Positions 30,935 through 41,863 are shown, counted from the first letter of the stretch. The stretch: DNA of 64,000 nt from Romboutsia lituseburensis (GCF_024723825.1 NZ_JANQBQ010000001.1:2604001-2668000), one strand, 5' to 3'. Notes: a model not told the origin generated them from the letters alone. Program-made: numbers and translations.

Positions 30935-33760
30935 ATGGAAAATAAAATTATAATAAAAGGAGCTAAAGAGCATAATTTAAAAAATGTGGATCTAGAAATA
31001 CCTAGAGATAAGTTTATTGTATTTACAGGCTTATCTGGATCGGGTAAATCTTCTTTAGCATTTGATACTATTTATGCTGAAGGCCAAAGACGATATGTAG
31101 AAAGTTTATCTGCATATGCAAGACAATTCTTAGGCCAAATGGAAAAACCAAACGTAGAATATATAGAAGGTTTATCACCTGCTATTTCAATAGACCAAAA
31201 AACAACATCTAAAAATCCACGTTCTACAGTTGGTACAGTTACTGAAATTTATGATTATTTAAGGTTATTATTTGCAAGAGTAGGAGAAGTTCATTGTCCT
31301 ACATGCAGTAAATTAATAAGTCAAATGACTATACAGGAGATTGTAGATAAAATGATGGCGTTTGAAGAACGAACAAAGTTACAAATTTTATCTCCTGTTG
31401 TTAGAGGCCAAAAGGGTACACATAAAAAAGTTATAGAAAACATTAAAAAAGAAGGATTTGTAAGAATTAGAGTAGATGGAGAAAATTATGAGGTAACAGA
31501 TGATATAGATTTAAATAAAAACCAAAAACATAATATTGAGGTTGTGGTAGATAGAATTATAATTAAAGATGGAATAGAAGCAAGATTAGCTGATTCTATA
31601 GAAACAGCTGTTAAATTATCTGACGGTTTAGTTATAGCACAAATAATAGATGGAGATGAGATATTATACTCAACTAAATTTGCATGTCCAGAACATGGTA
31701 TTGGTATAGAGGAACTATCTCCAAGAATGTTTTCATTTAATAGTCCATTTGGAGCTTGTGATAGTTGTAATGGATTAGGTGAAAGCAAAGAAGTTGACCC
31801 AGATTTAGTTGTTCCAAATAGTGAATTATCTATAAAACAAGGTGCTATAGTAGCGTGGGGATCTGTTGGAACTAATGATGATACATATTATAGCAAAATG
31901 GTAAAAAGTTTAGCTGAAAAGTTTAATGTAGATTTATCTACACCATTTAAAGATTTACCTGAGGAATTTGTAAATGAGCTATTATATGGACATGATAATG
32001 TAATGGTTGAATTTGTATATGAATCTAAATATGGCGGGAATAGATTATACAAAGCTCCATTTGAAGGTGTAATAGTAAATTTAGAGAGAAGATATAGAGA
32101 AACTAACTCGGAGTATTCTAGAGACAAAATAGAAGAATTTATGGCAGATAAACCTTGCCCTAAATGTAAGGGAGCAAGGCTAAGAAAAGAAGTACTATCT
32201 GTACTAGTTGATAACAAAAATATAATGGATGTAACTGACTTTTCAGTTAATGAACTAATAAGTTATATAGAAAATATAAACTTAAGTGAAAAACAAAAGT
32301 TTATAGCGCATGAAATCTTAAAAGAAATAAAAGGCAGAGCATCTTTCTTAAGAGATGTAGGGTTAGATTATCTTAATTTATCTAGGAAAGCAGGTACTTT
32401 GTCAGGAGGAGAAGCTCAGCGTATAAGACTTGCAACTCAAATAGGATCAGCTTTAGTTGGAGTTTTATATGTCCTTGACGAACCAAGTATAGGTCTTCAT
32501 CAAAGAGATAACGATAGATTAATCGGTACTTTAAGACATTTAACAAATATAGGTAACACCTTGATAGTAGTAGAACATGATGAAGATACTATGAAAGAAG
32601 CAGATTATATTATTGATATTGGACCAGGTGCAGGTGTTCACGGTGGAGAAATTGTAGCTCAGGGTACGCTTGAAGAAATACTAGAAAATCCAAACTCTAT
32701 AACAGGTCAGTATTTAAGTGGTAAAAAACAAATTCAAATACCAAAGGAAACTAGAGAAGGTAATGGACAATATATTGAAATAGTTAAAGCTAATGAAAAT
32801 AACTTAAAAAATATAAATGTTAAATTCCCATTAGGTAAATTTACTTGTATAACAGGAGTATCTGGTTCAGGGAAAAGTACATTAATAAATGATATATTAT
32901 ACAAAGGTATAGCAAGTAAGGTAAATAGATTAAGAGAAAGACCAGGTAAACATAAGGAAATTAAAGGGGTAGAAAATATAGATAAAGTAATAAATATAGA
33001 TCAAAGCCCTATAGGAAGAACTCCTCGATCAAACCCAGCTACTTATACAGGTGTGTTTGATATGATAAGAGATTTATTTGCATCTACTAATGAAGCTAAA
33101 GCTAGAGGGTATCAAAAAGGAAGATTTAGTTTTAACGTAAAAGGTGGTAGATGTGAGGCTTGTAAGGGGGATGGTATTATTAAAATAGAAATGCATTTCT
33201 TACCAGATGTATACGTACCATGTGAAGTATGTAAAGGTGAGAGATATAACAGAGAAACATTACAGGTTAAATATAAGGATAAAACTATAGCTGATGTTCT
33301 GGATATGAATGTAGAAGAAGCTCTTAACTTCTTTGAAAATATACCGAATATAAGAAGAAAGCTTGAAACATTAATGGATGTAGGACTTTCTTATATAAAA
33401 TTAGGGCAACCATCTACTCAATTATCAGGAGGAGAGGCACAAAGAATAAAATTAGCTACTGAATTAAGCAAAAGACCTACAGGAAAAACTTTATATATAC
33501 TTGATGAGCCTACAACTGGTCTTCATATAGCAGATGTAGATAAATTAATTCAAGTATTACAAAGATTAGCGGATACAGGTAATAGTATAGTAGTTATAGA
33601 GCATAATTTAGATGTTATAAAAACTTGTGACTATATAATTGATTTAGGACCAGAAGGTGGAGATAAAGGTGGTAAAATTGTTGCTACAGGTACACCTGAA
33701 GAAGTTTCAAAAGTAGAAGGATCTTATACTGGAATGTTTTTAAAAAAATACTTTAATTAA
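30935..33760 (+). CDS. uvrA: Excinuclease ABC subunit A
   Basis: A 941-residue ABC-type ATPase that finds DNA lesions and loads UvrB. It has two nucleotide-binding units: P-loops GLSGSGKSS (near residue 32) and GVSGSGKST, and signatures [14 protein letters not shown] and [14 protein letters not shown]. Zinc-binding cysteines are visible in [16 protein letters not shown] and in the second-domain pair CEACKGDG and [10 protein letters not shown]. The ATG directly follows the uvrB stop, so the two are co-translated under the LexA-controlled promoter. Confidence 0.98.
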   Translation: MENKIIIKGAKEHNLKNVDLEIPRDKFIVFTGLSGSGKSSLAFDTIYAEGQRRYVESLSAYARQFLGQMEKPNVEYIEGLSPAISIDQKTTSKNPRSTVGTVTEIYDYLRLLFARVGEVHCPTCSKLISQMTIQEIVDKMMAFEERTKLQILSPVVRGQKGTHKKVIENIKKEGFVRIRVDGENYEVTDDIDLNKNQKHNIEVVVDRIIIKDGIEARLADSIETAVKLSDGLVIAQIIDGDEILYSTKFACPEHGIGIEELSPRMFSFNSPFGACDSCNGLGESKEVDPDLVVPNSELSIKQGAIVAWGSVGTNDDTYYSKMVKSLAEKFNVDLSTPFKDLPEEFVNELLYGHDNVMVEFVYESKYGGNRLYKAPFEGVIVNLERRYRETNSEYSRDKIEEFMADKPCPKCKGARLRKEVLSVLVDNKNIMDVTDFSVNELISYIENINLSEKQKFIAHEILKEIKGRASFLRDVGLDYLNLSRKAGTLSGGEAQRIRLATQIGSALVGVLYVLDEPSIGLHQRDNDRLIGTLRHLTNIGNTLIVVEHDEDTMKEADYIIDIGPGAGVHGGEIVAQGTLEEILENPNSITGQYLSGKKQIQIPKETREGNGQYIEIVKANENNLKNINVKFPLGKFTCITGVSGSGKSTLINDILYKGIASKVNRLRERPGKHKEIKGVENIDKVINIDQSPIGRTPRSNPATYTGVFDMIRDLFASTNEAKARGYQKGRFSFNVKGGRCEACKGDGIIKIEMHFLPDVYVPCEVCKGERYNRETLQVKYKDKTIADVLDMNVEEALNFFENIPNIRRKLETLMDVGLSYIKLGQPSTQLSGGEAQRIKLATELSKRPTGKTLYILDEPTTGLHIADVDKLIQVLQRLADTGNSIVVIEHNLDVIKTCDYIIDLGPEGGDKGGKIVATGTPEEVSKVEGSYTGMFLKKYFN

Positions 33761-33859
33761 GTCAAAAAACAAAGAAAAATAAATTTATATGAAGGATTAT
33801 CTCAAGTATTGAAGAATAGGTAAGGTATCTAAAAAAATTTTATAAAAGGGGATGATTGA

Positions 33860-35389
33860 ATGTCATCAAAAAAGAAATTTAAGTTTTCATTTCCAACAGC
33901 GTATACTGTAACACTTATAGTTATGCTATTGGTTTTAGGTCTTACCTATATTATACCTTCAGGAAAGTATGCTAAATTACTCTATAATGCTGAGACCAAT
34001 GTATTTTCGGTGGAGTCAGCGACAGGTGAAATTACTGAAAAAGAAGCAACACAGCAAACACTTGATGAACTTGGGGTAAAAATTAATTTAAGTAAGTTCA
34101 CAGATGGATCTATAAGTAAGCCTGTTGCAATTCCAGGTACTTATCAACAATTAGAAAAAGAAAAAACTAATGTATTCAAAGCAGTAATTACATTTTTAAA
34201 TGCACCAGTTCAAGGCCTATATGATTCTATAGATATTATAGCATTTGTATTGGTAATAGGTGGAATAGTTGGTGTAATAAACAAAACAGGATCATTTACA
34301 GCAGGAATAAGTGCGCTATCAAGAAGCTTAAAAGGTAGAGAAGCTTGGTTAATAGTTATAATAACAGTTCTTATAGGGATAGGAGGTACAACTTTTGGAT
34401 TGGCAGAAGAGACTATAGCATTTTATCCAATTGTTGTTCCGATATTCTTAGCAGCTGGGTATGATGCATTAGTTGCTATAGCCGCTATATATCTAGGATC
34501 ATGTATGGGTACAATGGCATCAACAGTAAATCCGTTTTCAACAGTTATAGCATCAAATACAGCAGGTATAGACTTTACAAGTGGTATGGCTATAAGACTA
34601 TTTATGTTGGTTGCAGGTCTTATTGTTTGTGTTGTATATACTGTTAGATATGCTGAAAAGGTTAAAAAAGACCCAACTCAATCTTTAATTTACTCACAAA
34701 AGCAAGATTTAGAAAATCAATTTTTAAAAGCTCATAATGAAGGTGAAATACCGGAATTTACATGGGGAAGAAAACTTATGTTAATAATATTTGCGGTTTC
34801 ATTTGTAGTTATGGTATATGGTGTTAAAGAATTGGGATGGTGGTTTAAAGAAATGACAGCTCTATTCCTATTTGTAACATTTATATTAGCATTCATATCA
34901 GGACTTAAGGAAGAAGAATTTGTTTCAGAATTTGTATCAGGGGCTGGTGAGTTATTAGGTGTTGCATTAATAATAGGTATAGCTCGTGGTGTTACAATAA
35001 TAATGGATGGTGGTATGATAAGTGATACTATTTTAAATAGTTTAAGCAACTTAGTATCAAGTATGAGTGGAGTTATTTTCTCTACAGTAATGTTCTTAGT
35101 TTATATAGTTCTGGGATTCTTTATTTCTTCATCTTCTGGATTAGCAGTGCTATCAATGCCTATAATGGCACCTCTTGCAGATGTTGTTGGAGTAAATAGA
35201 GATATTATAGTAAGTGCTTATCAATTTGGACAAGGGCTTATAGGATTTATAACACCTACAGGATTAATACTTGCATCTTTGGCGATGGTAAATGTAACTT
35301 ATGATAAATGGCTGAAATTTGTTACCCCTTTGATAGTAATAATTTCTATAATTTCTATAGTAGTTTTAGGAGTAGGAGTAATTATATAA
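33860..35389 (+). CDS. YfcC-family membrane carrier
   Basis: A 509-residue polytopic membrane protein of the YfcC/DcuC-like ion-transporter superfamily. The first helix TAYTVTLIVMLLVLGLTYII leads to the family's PSGKYAKL. About a dozen hydrophobic segments follow, with GIGGTTFGLAEETIAFYPIV and SGLAVLSMPIMAPLADVVGV as likely re-entrant substrate-site loops. Members carry amino acids, peptides or C4-dicarboxylates; the substrate cannot be named here. AAAAGGGGATG precedes the ATG. It starts 99 bases after uvrA and ends at a clear terminator. Confidence 0.88.
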   Translation: MSSKKKFKFSFPTAYTVTLIVMLLVLGLTYIIPSGKYAKLLYNAETNVFSVESATGEITEKEATQQTLDELGVKINLSKFTDGSISKPVAIPGTYQQLEKEKTNVFKAVITFLNAPVQGLYDSIDIIAFVLVIGGIVGVINKTGSFTAGISALSRSLKGREAWLIVIITVLIGIGGTTFGLAEETIAFYPIVVPIFLAAGYDALVAIAAIYLGSCMGTMASTVNPFSTVIASNTAGIDFTSGMAIRLFMLVAGLIVCVVYTVRYAEKVKKDPTQSLIYSQKQDLENQFLKAHNEGEIPEFTWGRKLMLIIFAVSFVVMVYGVKELGWWFKEMTALFLFVTFILAFISGLKEEEFVSEFVSGAGELLGVALIIGIARGVTIIMDGGMISDTILNSLSNLVSSMSGVIFSTVMFLVYIVLGFFISSSSGLAVLSMPIMAPLADVVGVNRDIIVSAYQFGQGLIGFITPTGLILASLAMVNVTYDKWLKFVTPLIVIISIISIVVLGVGVII

Positions 35390-35393
35390 ATAC

Positions 35394-35428
35394 AAAAAAT
35401 AGGTAGATGCTAATCTACCTATTTTTTA
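35394..35428 (+). terminator. Terminator between YfcC-family and opp genes
   Basis: The stem AAAAAATAGGTAGAT/ATCTACCTATTTTTT; it can work in both directions between these convergent units. Confidence 0.9.
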
Positions 35429-35482
35429 TTTTCATATAATATATATTCAAAGGAAAAGAATATTTATTTTGTATAAATTGAT

Positions 35483-36436
35483 TTATGCATTAGATTCTTT
35501 TGCTGAAAGTTCTTTTTCATATTGAACTAGCTCAGTTTTAGATGCATATATGAAATGGCCAGGTCTTATTTCTACCCATTCAGGACTTTCAGTAGTGTAG
35601 TCATGCATGTTAGGATCATATTTTATACGCGTTCTTCCTTTTTCATAGTCTGGATCAGGAAGTGGTATAGCTGATAATAATGATTTTGTATAAGGATGTA
35701 GAGGATTTTCATAAAGTTCATCAGCAGTAGTTAATTCAACTAATTTACCTCTATGCATAACACCTATTCTATCACTTATATATTTTACCATTGAAAGGTC
35801 GTGGGCTATAAATAAATAAGTAAGACCATTTTCCTTTTGTAATTTTCTAAGGAGATTAACAACTTGAGCTTGAATAGATACATCAAGTGCAGATATAGGC
35901 TCATCAGCAATTATAAACTTTGGCTCTATAGCTAATGCACGAGCTATTCCTATACGTTGTCTTTGCCCTCCAGAGAATTCATGAGGATATCTACTTGCAT
36001 GTTGTTCATTAAGACCAACAGTTTTTAATAGTTCATAAACCTTTTTAGTTCTTTCTTCTTTATTTTTACATAACCCATGTATATCTAGACCTTCTGCTAT
36101 TATATCTGCTACAGTCATACGAGGATTTAGACAAGCCATTGGATCTTGGAATATCATTTGCATGTTTTTATTAACATGATGTCTATCTGATCTACTTAAT
36201 TTTTTAGCAGATATATTTTTTCCGTCAAATATAACTTCTCCAGCAGTAGGATCATAAAGACGAATAATAGCTCTTCCAGTGGTAGACTTACCAGATCCAG
36301 ATTCACCAACTAATCCAAAAGTTTCACCTTCATATATATGAAAAGATACATCATCAACAGCCTTTACAGTTGTATTTCTATTAACTTTAAAATGTTGTTT
36401 TAAATTTTTTACTTCAAGTAATATTTTTTTACTCAT
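35483..36436 (-). CDS. oppF: Oligopeptide ABC transporter ATPase OppF
   Basis: A 317-residue ATPase with P-loop LVGESGSGKSTTGRAI, signature FSGGQRQRIGIARAL, Walker B FIIADEPISALD and switch His in LFIAHDLSMV. The C-terminal PLHPYTKSLLSAIPLPDPDY is the oligopeptide/dipeptide transporter extension. I take the ATG at 36436 rather than 36442, because GAAGGTGA would touch the latter. It then overlaps the oppD stop as ATGAGTAA. It could equally be named appF or dppF. Confidence 0.93.
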   Translation of the reverse strand: MSKKILLEVKNLKQHFKVNRNTTVKAVDDVSFHIYEGETFGLVGESGSGKSTTGRAIIRLYDPTAGEVIFDGKNISAKKLSRSDRHHVNKNMQMIFQDPMACLNPRMTVADIIAEGLDIHGLCKNKEERTKKVYELLKTVGLNEQHASRYPHEFSGGQRQRIGIARALAIEPKFIIADEPISALDVSIQAQVVNLLRKLQKENGLTYLFIAHDLSMVKYISDRIGVMHRGKLVELTTADELYENPLHPYTKSLLSAIPLPDPDYEKGRTRIKYDPNMHDYTTESPEWVEIRPGHFIYASKTELVQYEKELSAKESNA

Positions 36437-37454
36437 CTGCATTCACCTTCTTTCTTTCGATGTTTAAAGGTCTTTCAACTTTATTGGCCAATGGGTGTAA
36501 TAGCCAAGTGGCAGCATAGTGAGTATCACTTACTTTAAACATTGGAGGCTCTGCTAAATGGTCTAACTTGATAGCAAATTCACTACGAAGAGCGAATGCA
36601 TCCCCTTTAGGTGGATTCATTAAATCCGGAGGAGTACCTGGTATGTTGTATAAATCATTATCTCCTATATCTAAAGTAGGCATAGAACCTAAAAGACCCC
36701 AAGTATATGGATGTTGAGGATTATAGAATATATCATCTGAAGTTCCGTATTCTATAATTTTACCAGCATACATAACAGCAACCCTATCAGCCATATTAGC
36801 AACAACTCCAAGGTCATGAGTTATAAATATAACGGCTACACCAGTACGAGCTTGTAAGTCTTTTATAAGCTCTAGTATTTGAGCTTGTATAGTAACATCA
36901 AGAGCAGTAGTAGGTTCGTCTGCAATCAATATCTTTGGATTACAGGCTAATGATATTGCTATTACGATACGTTGTCTCATACCTCCAGAAAATTGGTGAG
37001 GATACTGCTTAAATCTTTTTTCTGGTTCAGATATACCGACTAAATTTATAAGTTCTATAGCCTTTATCTTTGCTTCTTCTTTACTAAGTCCTTGATGTTT
37101 TATAATTGGTTCCATAATTTGTTTACCAATAGTCATTGTAGGGTTTAGAGAAGTCATTGGATCCTGGAATATCATAGCTATATCTTTACCTCTAACTTTC
37201 TCCATTTCCCTTTCACTAAGTTTTGTTAAATCTCTATTTTCAAATAAAATTTCCCCATCTTTTATAAATCCATTAGCAGATAATATCCTCATTATAGTTT
37301 TACAGGCAACAGATTTACCAGAACCTGATTCACCAACTATAGCTAGAGTTTCTCCTTTATGTAGATCAAATGTAACTCCCCTAACAGCTTGAACCTCCCC
37401 GCCGTAAGTACCGAAGTTAACACATAGATTTTTTACTTCTAGTAATTTTTCCAA
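36429..37454 (-). CDS. oppD: Oligopeptide ABC transporter ATPase OppD
   Basis: A 341-residue ATPase with P-loop IVGESGSGKSVACKTI, signature FSGGMRQRIVIAISLA and Walker B ILIADEPTTALD. The C-terminal extension HPYTWGLLGSMPTL carries no cysteine-rich iron-sulfur motif. The start is TTG behind GGGAGATGA. It pairs with OppF to power peptide uptake through OppBC. Confidence 0.94.
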   Translation of the reverse strand: MEKLLEVKNLCVNFGTYGGEVQAVRGVTFDLHKGETLAIVGESGSGKSVACKTIMRILSANGFIKDGEILFENRDLTKLSEREMEKVRGKDIAMIFQDPMTSLNPTMTIGKQIMEPIIKHQGLSKEEAKIKAIELINLVGISEPEKRFKQYPHQFSGGMRQRIVIAISLACNPKILIADEPTTALDVTIQAQILELIKDLQARTGVAVIFITHDLGVVANMADRVAVMYAGKIIEYGTSDDIFYNPQHPYTWGLLGSMPTLDIGDNDLYNIPGTPPDLMNPPKGDAFALRSEFAIKLDHLAEPPMFKVSDTHYAATWLLHPLANKVERPLNIERKKVNADE

Positions 37455-37475
37455 TTAATTCATCTCCCTTACTAA

Positions 37476-38507
37476 TTATTGATTACGCATTTTTGGGTCA
37501 ACAGCATCTCTTAAACCATCTGCTAATAAGTTAAGGCTGAATATTAATAAACAAACAACAGTAGATGGTATAAGCATCATGTATGGATAGTTTTGTAATG
37601 CTTGATAACCTTCATTTATTAATACCCCTAGTGATGCTTGAGGTGGTTGTAGACCTAAACCTATGAAACTTAAGAAAGCTTCGTAGAATATAGCACTTGG
37701 TAATGAGAACATAATCATTACAACTATTTGACCAATAACGTTAGGGAAAAGATGTTTAAGTATAAGTCTAAAATCAGAAGAACCTAAAGTTTTAGAAGCT
37801 AAAACAAACTCTTGATTTTTAAGTCTTAATACATGAGAACGAACAACCCTCGCCATACCAGTCCATCCAGATACAGCCATCGCCAGAGATATAGAAAGTA
37901 TACCTGGATCAAATACCATTATAAATAGAGTAACTATAACAAGCTGAGGAATACCAGTTATGATTTCTATTATACGCTGCATGATAAGGTCAACTTTTCC
38001 ACCATAGTATCCAGAGATACCACCGTAAGTAACACCAATTAGTAAATCAAACACAGCTGCTAATACAGCTATAAATAAAGAAACTCTTGCACCAGTCCAT
38101 GTACGAGTCCAGATATCACGTCCTAAAGAATCTGTACCGAACAAGTACTTTTCTTGGATATTTTTTTCTTTGTAAACATCAACACCATTAGAGTTTTTAC
38201 CATCCATGATACCTAGAGAAGATACGATAGGCATATTTGGTGGAACTTTAGTGTGTCTTATGTTTTGAGTTTTATAATCAAATTTAGAGAACATAGGAGC
38301 AAATATTGCCATTAGAACTATACAAGTTAAAATTATTAAGCCAGCAACAGCGCCTGGATTTTTAAATAATCTTTTTCTAGCATCTTGCCAGAAAGTTAAA
38401 CTAGGTCTAGAAATAGCTTCATTATCTCCAGTTTCTGCAAGTGCAGGTTTAAATAAATCAGGAGTTAATTGAACTTCTTGACCATCAATCATCACTTTAT
38501 CAACCAT
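37476..38507 (-). CDS. oppC: Oligopeptide ABC transporter permease OppC
   Basis: A 343-residue permease. An N-terminal cytoplasmic stretch of about 55 residues leads to the first helix (GAVAGLIILTCIVLMAIFAP) and an external loop with LFGTDSLGRDIWTR. The inner-membrane domain carries the EAA loop (ASKTLGSSDFRLILKHLFPN) that docks to the ATPases, and the protein ends in LNLLADGLRDAVDPKMR. AGGAGG precedes the ATG, 1 base after the oppB stop. Confidence 0.95.
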   Translation of the reverse strand: MVDKVMIDGQEVQLTPDLFKPALAETGDNEAISRPSLTFWQDARKRLFKNPGAVAGLIILTCIVLMAIFAPMFSKFDYKTQNIRHTKVPPNMPIVSSLGIMDGKNSNGVDVYKEKNIQEKYLFGTDSLGRDIWTRTWTGARVSLFIAVLAAVFDLLIGVTYGGISGYYGGKVDLIMQRIIEIITGIPQLVIVTLFIMVFDPGILSISLAMAVSGWTGMARVVRSHVLRLKNQEFVLASKTLGSSDFRLILKHLFPNVIGQIVVMIMFSLPSAIFYEAFLSFIGLGLQPPQASLGVLINEGYQALQNYPYMMLIPSTVVCLLIFSLNLLADGLRDAVDPKMRNQ

Positions 38508-38508
38508 C

Positions 38509-39450
38509 TTAATTACCTCCTGCTAAACGTATTCTAGGGTCTATTACGCCATAAAGAATATCTACTATTAATATAACTACTATATAGAATGCACTATAAA
38601 GTATAGCTACACCAGATATTACAAATAAATCATTAGTATTTATAGCGTTAACTAGCAAATCACCAATACCAGGGACTGCGAAGACTTTTTCAACAACTAA
38701 TGAACCTGTAAGTAATCCAGCTGCCAGAGGTCCTAAAACAGTTATAACAGGTATTAAGGCATTTCTAAGAGCATGTTTTAATATAACAGTGGCCTTGCTT
38801 AAACCTTTTGCTTTTGCAGTTACTATGTAGTCTGAGTTTAAAACTTCTACTAGCTCAGTTCTAGTAAAACGGGCAACATTTGATATAGTAAAGAATGATA
38901 AAGCTAAAGACGGTAATACTGTCCACACATACCTAAAATCAGATCCTAAAGGAACACCCCACGTTATAGGTAAGAGACTCATTTTACTTGCTATATATAG
39001 CTGTAGTGTGGCTGCAAATACGAAGGATGGAACAGATACTCCGACAACTGATAAAATCGTACATAGATAGTCCCAGATGGTATTACGATTAAGTGCAGCA
39101 ACTATTCCTAGGGCTAAACCTACAATAGTACCGAATACTAAAGATTGAGCACCAAGCATAGCAGATGGACCTATACGTATTTTTATAATATCTTCAACTT
39201 TTTGATTAGCATTTTTAAAAGATGTACCTAATTTACCTTGGAAAACACCAGTTAAGTATTTTATATATTGAACAGGTACGGGCTTATCTAGTCCATATTG
39301 CGCTTCTAATTGTTCAATTTGTTGTGCATTTAATTTTTGATCATTGAATGGAGTTCCTGGAAGAAGTCTTACCAAGAAAAAAGTAACAGATATAACAACA
39401 AAAAGTGTTATAAACATGTACATAATACGTTTCATTACATAGCGAAACAC
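38509..39450 (-). CDS. oppB: Oligopeptide ABC transporter permease OppB
   Basis: A 313-residue permease with the standard N-terminus RYVMKRIMYMFITLFVVISV. The EAA loop is TAKAKGLSKATVILKHALRN, and the ending PGIGDLLVNAINTNDLFVIS... DPRIRL is typical. The start is GTG, 7 bases after AAAGGGGGG. It is the first permease gene of the operon and follows the small membrane-protein gene by 40 bp. Confidence 0.95.
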   Translation of the reverse strand: MFRYVMKRIMYMFITLFVVISVTFFLVRLLPGTPFNDQKLNAQQIEQLEAQYGLDKPVPVQYIKYLTGVFQGKLGTSFKNANQKVEDIIKIRIGPSAMLGAQSLVFGTIVGLALGIVAALNRNTIWDYLCTILSVVGVSVPSFVFAATLQLYIASKMSLLPITWGVPLGSDFRYVWTVLPSLALSFFTISNVARFTRTELVEVLNSDYIVTAKAKGLSKATVILKHALRNALIPVITVLGPLAAGLLTGSLVVEKVFAVPGIGDLLVNAINTNDLFVISGVAILYSAFYIVVILIVDILYGVIDPRIRLAGGN

Positions 39451-39490
39451 CGCTAATCCCCCCTTTTAATAATAAAATAGTTTTTTATAT

Positions 39491-39853
39491 CTATGATATA
39501 GAAATAAAACTTATGCCAATAGATATAGCCGAAATTAATAAACCAGAGAAAAGTAAATTATATGTAAGGAAAAAATTATTTTCTCTATTTATAAAATCAT
39601 CTATTGTAATATCGGCATCATCACACAATACTCCCCTTTTCTTTTGTAGCTGCTGTCCCAGCTTATTGAATGCGAATATGGTGATGTTGAAAAATCCTTT
39701 TTCCCATACAAAACACATTAAACCAAATAAAAAGTAAATCATGCCTATAATAAAAGCGCAATTTAAAAAAGAATATTTACTAAAATCGCTAAAAATGGCG
39801 TAAATTGTACTAATTATCCCATCAAATGCAAGTAAGGTTAAAAAATGTTTCAT
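39491..39853 (-). CDS. Small membrane protein at head of opp operon
   Basis: A 120-residue protein with about three hydrophobic segments (near residues 2-22, 27-50 and 96-118). A polar middle (NKLGQQLQKKRG, DADITIDDFINRENN) separates the last two. The style recalls DUF3899, but I am not certain. GGCGGTGA precedes the ATG. It is first in the minus-strand unit leading to oppBCDF and is probably co-transcribed; no function can be assigned. Confidence 0.65.
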   Translation of the reverse strand: MKHFLTLLAFDGIISTIYAIFSDFSKYSFLNCAFIIGMIYFLFGLMCFVWEKGFFNITIFAFNKLGQQLQKKRGVLCDDADITIDDFINRENNFFLTYNLLFSGLLISAISIGISFISIS

Positions 39854-39887
39854 AATGTCACCGCCTTCGAAAATATTTATTAGTCTA

Positions 39888-39916
39888 ATTGTAATGTCAT
39901 ATTAAAGTAATTTCAA
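39888..39916 (-). promoter_or_regulatory. Promoter for the opp permease operon
   Basis: On the minus strand, TTGAAA (39911-39916), 17 bases, TACAAT (39888-39893). The divergent plus-strand extended -10, TG-C-TATACA, lies at 40001-40009 for the first binding-protein gene. A CodY-like AAATTTATAAAATTT (39929-39943, 3 mismatches to the consensus) lies between them. Confidence 0.5.
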
Positions 39917-40068
39917 GTTAAAATAAAAAAATTTATAAAATTTTTTTTATTTAGATAAAAATCAAAAAATTAAAAAAAATAAATGACTTTTAATCAAAAA
40001 TGCTATACAATAAATTTTAAATATATGAGTTTATTTGTTTAGAAAGAAAAAATGGGAGGGTGAGTATT

Positions 40069-41721
40069 ATGTTTTTAAAAAGAAAAATAACAGTAATGGC
40101 AACAGTAGCATTATTAAGTTCAAGTTTACTAGCTGGATGTAGTAGTTCAGGTGGTGGCACAGGATCAAGTGGCGGAGGCGGAGCTGCTACTGCCGAAGAA
40201 GTGTTAGCAAATAAAAATGCAAGAACTGCTCTAGCAATGGCTATAGATAAGCAAGCTTTATGTGATGTTATATTAAATAATGGGTCTATACCTTCAAATA
40301 CATACACACCTAAAAAGCTAGCTATGAATGAAGGTAAAGATTATACAGATCTTCTTAAAGATGCAGGATATGATTATAACGAAGAAGCTGCAAAAGAAGC
40401 ATGGGCTAAAGCTAAAGAAGAAGTTGGATTTGATACAGTTGAGTTAGAATTTTTAACATTTGACCATGACTCAGGTAAAAGAACAGGTGAATTTGTTCAG
40501 GGTGAATTATCAGATTTAGAAGGCTTAACAGTAAAAGTTACTAATTTACCATTTAAACAAAAATTAGCAAGAGAAACTAAAGGAGATTTTGATTTTTCTT
40601 TCACAGGATGGGGAGCAGATTATCCAGACCCATTAACATTCTTATCAACAATGCAAAAAGGTGGTCAATATGCTAATCAAGTAGGATATGCTAATGAGGA
40701 GTTTAATAAATTAATGGCTGAAGCTAAAAAACTTCCAACAGCAGAGGGTTATAAGAAATACGCTGAAGCAGAAAAAATAATGTTAGATGATGCATATTTA
40801 GCTCCATTATTCCAAAAAGGAGCTTCTTATTTAGAAAAGGATTATGTATCTGGAATAGTAAATAATACTTGGGGAGCAGATTTTACTTACACATATGCTG
40901 ATGTAAATAAACCTGAGAAAGTTTTAAACTTAGCTGTATCAGCAGATATACCTACATTAGATATAAGTAAAGCAACTGATCAACAATCATTCCAAACTGT
41001 AAATAGTACAATGGAAGGTTTAACAAGAATAGATGAAAAAGGTAATGTTAAACCAGGTGTAGCAGAAAAATGGCAAGCATCAGAAGATGGGTTAACTTGG
41101 ACTTTTAATTTAAGAAAAAATTCAACATGGTCAGATGGAACTCCAGTAACTGCTAAAGATTTTGAATATTCTTGGAAGAGAACTTTAAATCCAGAAACAG
41201 CATCTGAATATGCATATATAATGGACGATATAGTAGGGGCAACAGACGCTGCTGATAAAGGTGTAGATGGAGTAGGGGTAAAAGCATTAGATGACTATAC
41301 TTTAGAAGTTAAATTAAACAGACCAGTACCATATTTCCCACAATTAATGTCATTCCAAGTATTCTATCCACAAAGCCAAGCATTTGTTGAAAAATGTGGA
41401 GAAAAATATGGAACAAAAGCAGAATATCAACTATATAATGGACCATTTACATTAACAAGTTGGAAGATGGAAGACCAATTTAGTATGGATAAAAACCCTA
41501 ATTATTGGGATGCAGCAAATGTTAAATTAAATAAAATAAATACAAAAGTAGTCAAAGAAACAGGAGCAGAGGTTAATCTATATAATGATGGTCAAATAGA
41601 TAGAGCCGCTTTAACTTCTGATTATGTTGATAAATATAAAGACAGTAAAGACTTTAAAACAAGAGAATCTGCTTCTACATTTATGTTACAAATAAATGGT
41701 GGAAAAGGAACTAAAAAATAA
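40069..41721 (+). CDS. Circularly permuted oligopeptide-binding lipoprotein 1
   Basis: A 550-residue substrate-binding lipoprotein of the OppA/SBP_bac_5 family. The ATG at 40069 lies 8 bases after GGGAGGG; the in-frame GTG at 40060 overlaps that site. The signal peptide ends in lipobox LLAGC with Cys24, then a Gly/Ser linker. Residues about 47-280 (NARTALAMAIDKQAL, PFKQKLARETKGDFDFSFTG, WGADYPDPLTF, YLEKDYVSGIV) are what normally forms the C-terminal half of OppA. Residues about 284-546 (VLNLAVSADIPTLDIS, MEGLTRIDEKGNVKPGVAEK, GLTWTFNLRKNSTWSDGTPV) are the normal N-terminal half. Family domains are all present but in swapped order. It lies divergently from oppBCDF, its likely transporter. Confidence 0.93.
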   Translation: MFLKRKITVMATVALLSSSLLAGCSSSGGGTGSSGGGGAATAEEVLANKNARTALAMAIDKQALCDVILNNGSIPSNTYTPKKLAMNEGKDYTDLLKDAGYDYNEEAAKEAWAKAKEEVGFDTVELEFLTFDHDSGKRTGEFVQGELSDLEGLTVKVTNLPFKQKLARETKGDFDFSFTGWGADYPDPLTFLSTMQKGGQYANQVGYANEEFNKLMAEAKKLPTAEGYKKYAEAEKIMLDDAYLAPLFQKGASYLEKDYVSGIVNNTWGADFTYTYADVNKPEKVLNLAVSADIPTLDISKATDQQSFQTVNSTMEGLTRIDEKGNVKPGVAEKWQASEDGLTWTFNLRKNSTWSDGTPVTAKDFEYSWKRTLNPETASEYAYIMDDIVGATDAADKGVDGVGVKALDDYTLEVKLNRPVPYFPQLMSFQVFYPQSQAFVEKCGEKYGTKAEYQLYNGPFTLTSWKMEDQFSMDKNPNYWDAANVKLNKINTKVVKETGAEVNLYNDGQIDRAALTSDYVDKYKDSKDFKTRESASTFMLQINGGKGTKK

Positions 41722-41753
41722 AATAATAAAATAATAGTTAGATAACTTAATAT

Positions 41754-41799
41754 GCGCATAGCCACTAATAGACAATTCTATACAGGCTATGTGCTTTTT
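41754..41799 (+). terminator. Intrinsic terminator between the two binding-protein genes
   Basis: The stem GCGCATAGCC/GGCTATGTGC followed by TTTTTATAT. Confidence 0.85.
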
Positions 41800-41824
41800 A
41801 TATATAAATTAATAAATATAGATG

Positions 41825-41863
41825 AGTACATGCATAAATGTACTAAAAAGTCATATGTATAAT
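41825..41863 (+). promoter_or_regulatory. Promoter region of second binding-protein gene
   Basis: TATAAT at 41858-41863. An inverted repeat AGTACAT/ATGTACT (41825-41844) lies at the -35 region and could be an operator. No good -35 hexamer is seen. Confidence 0.4.
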
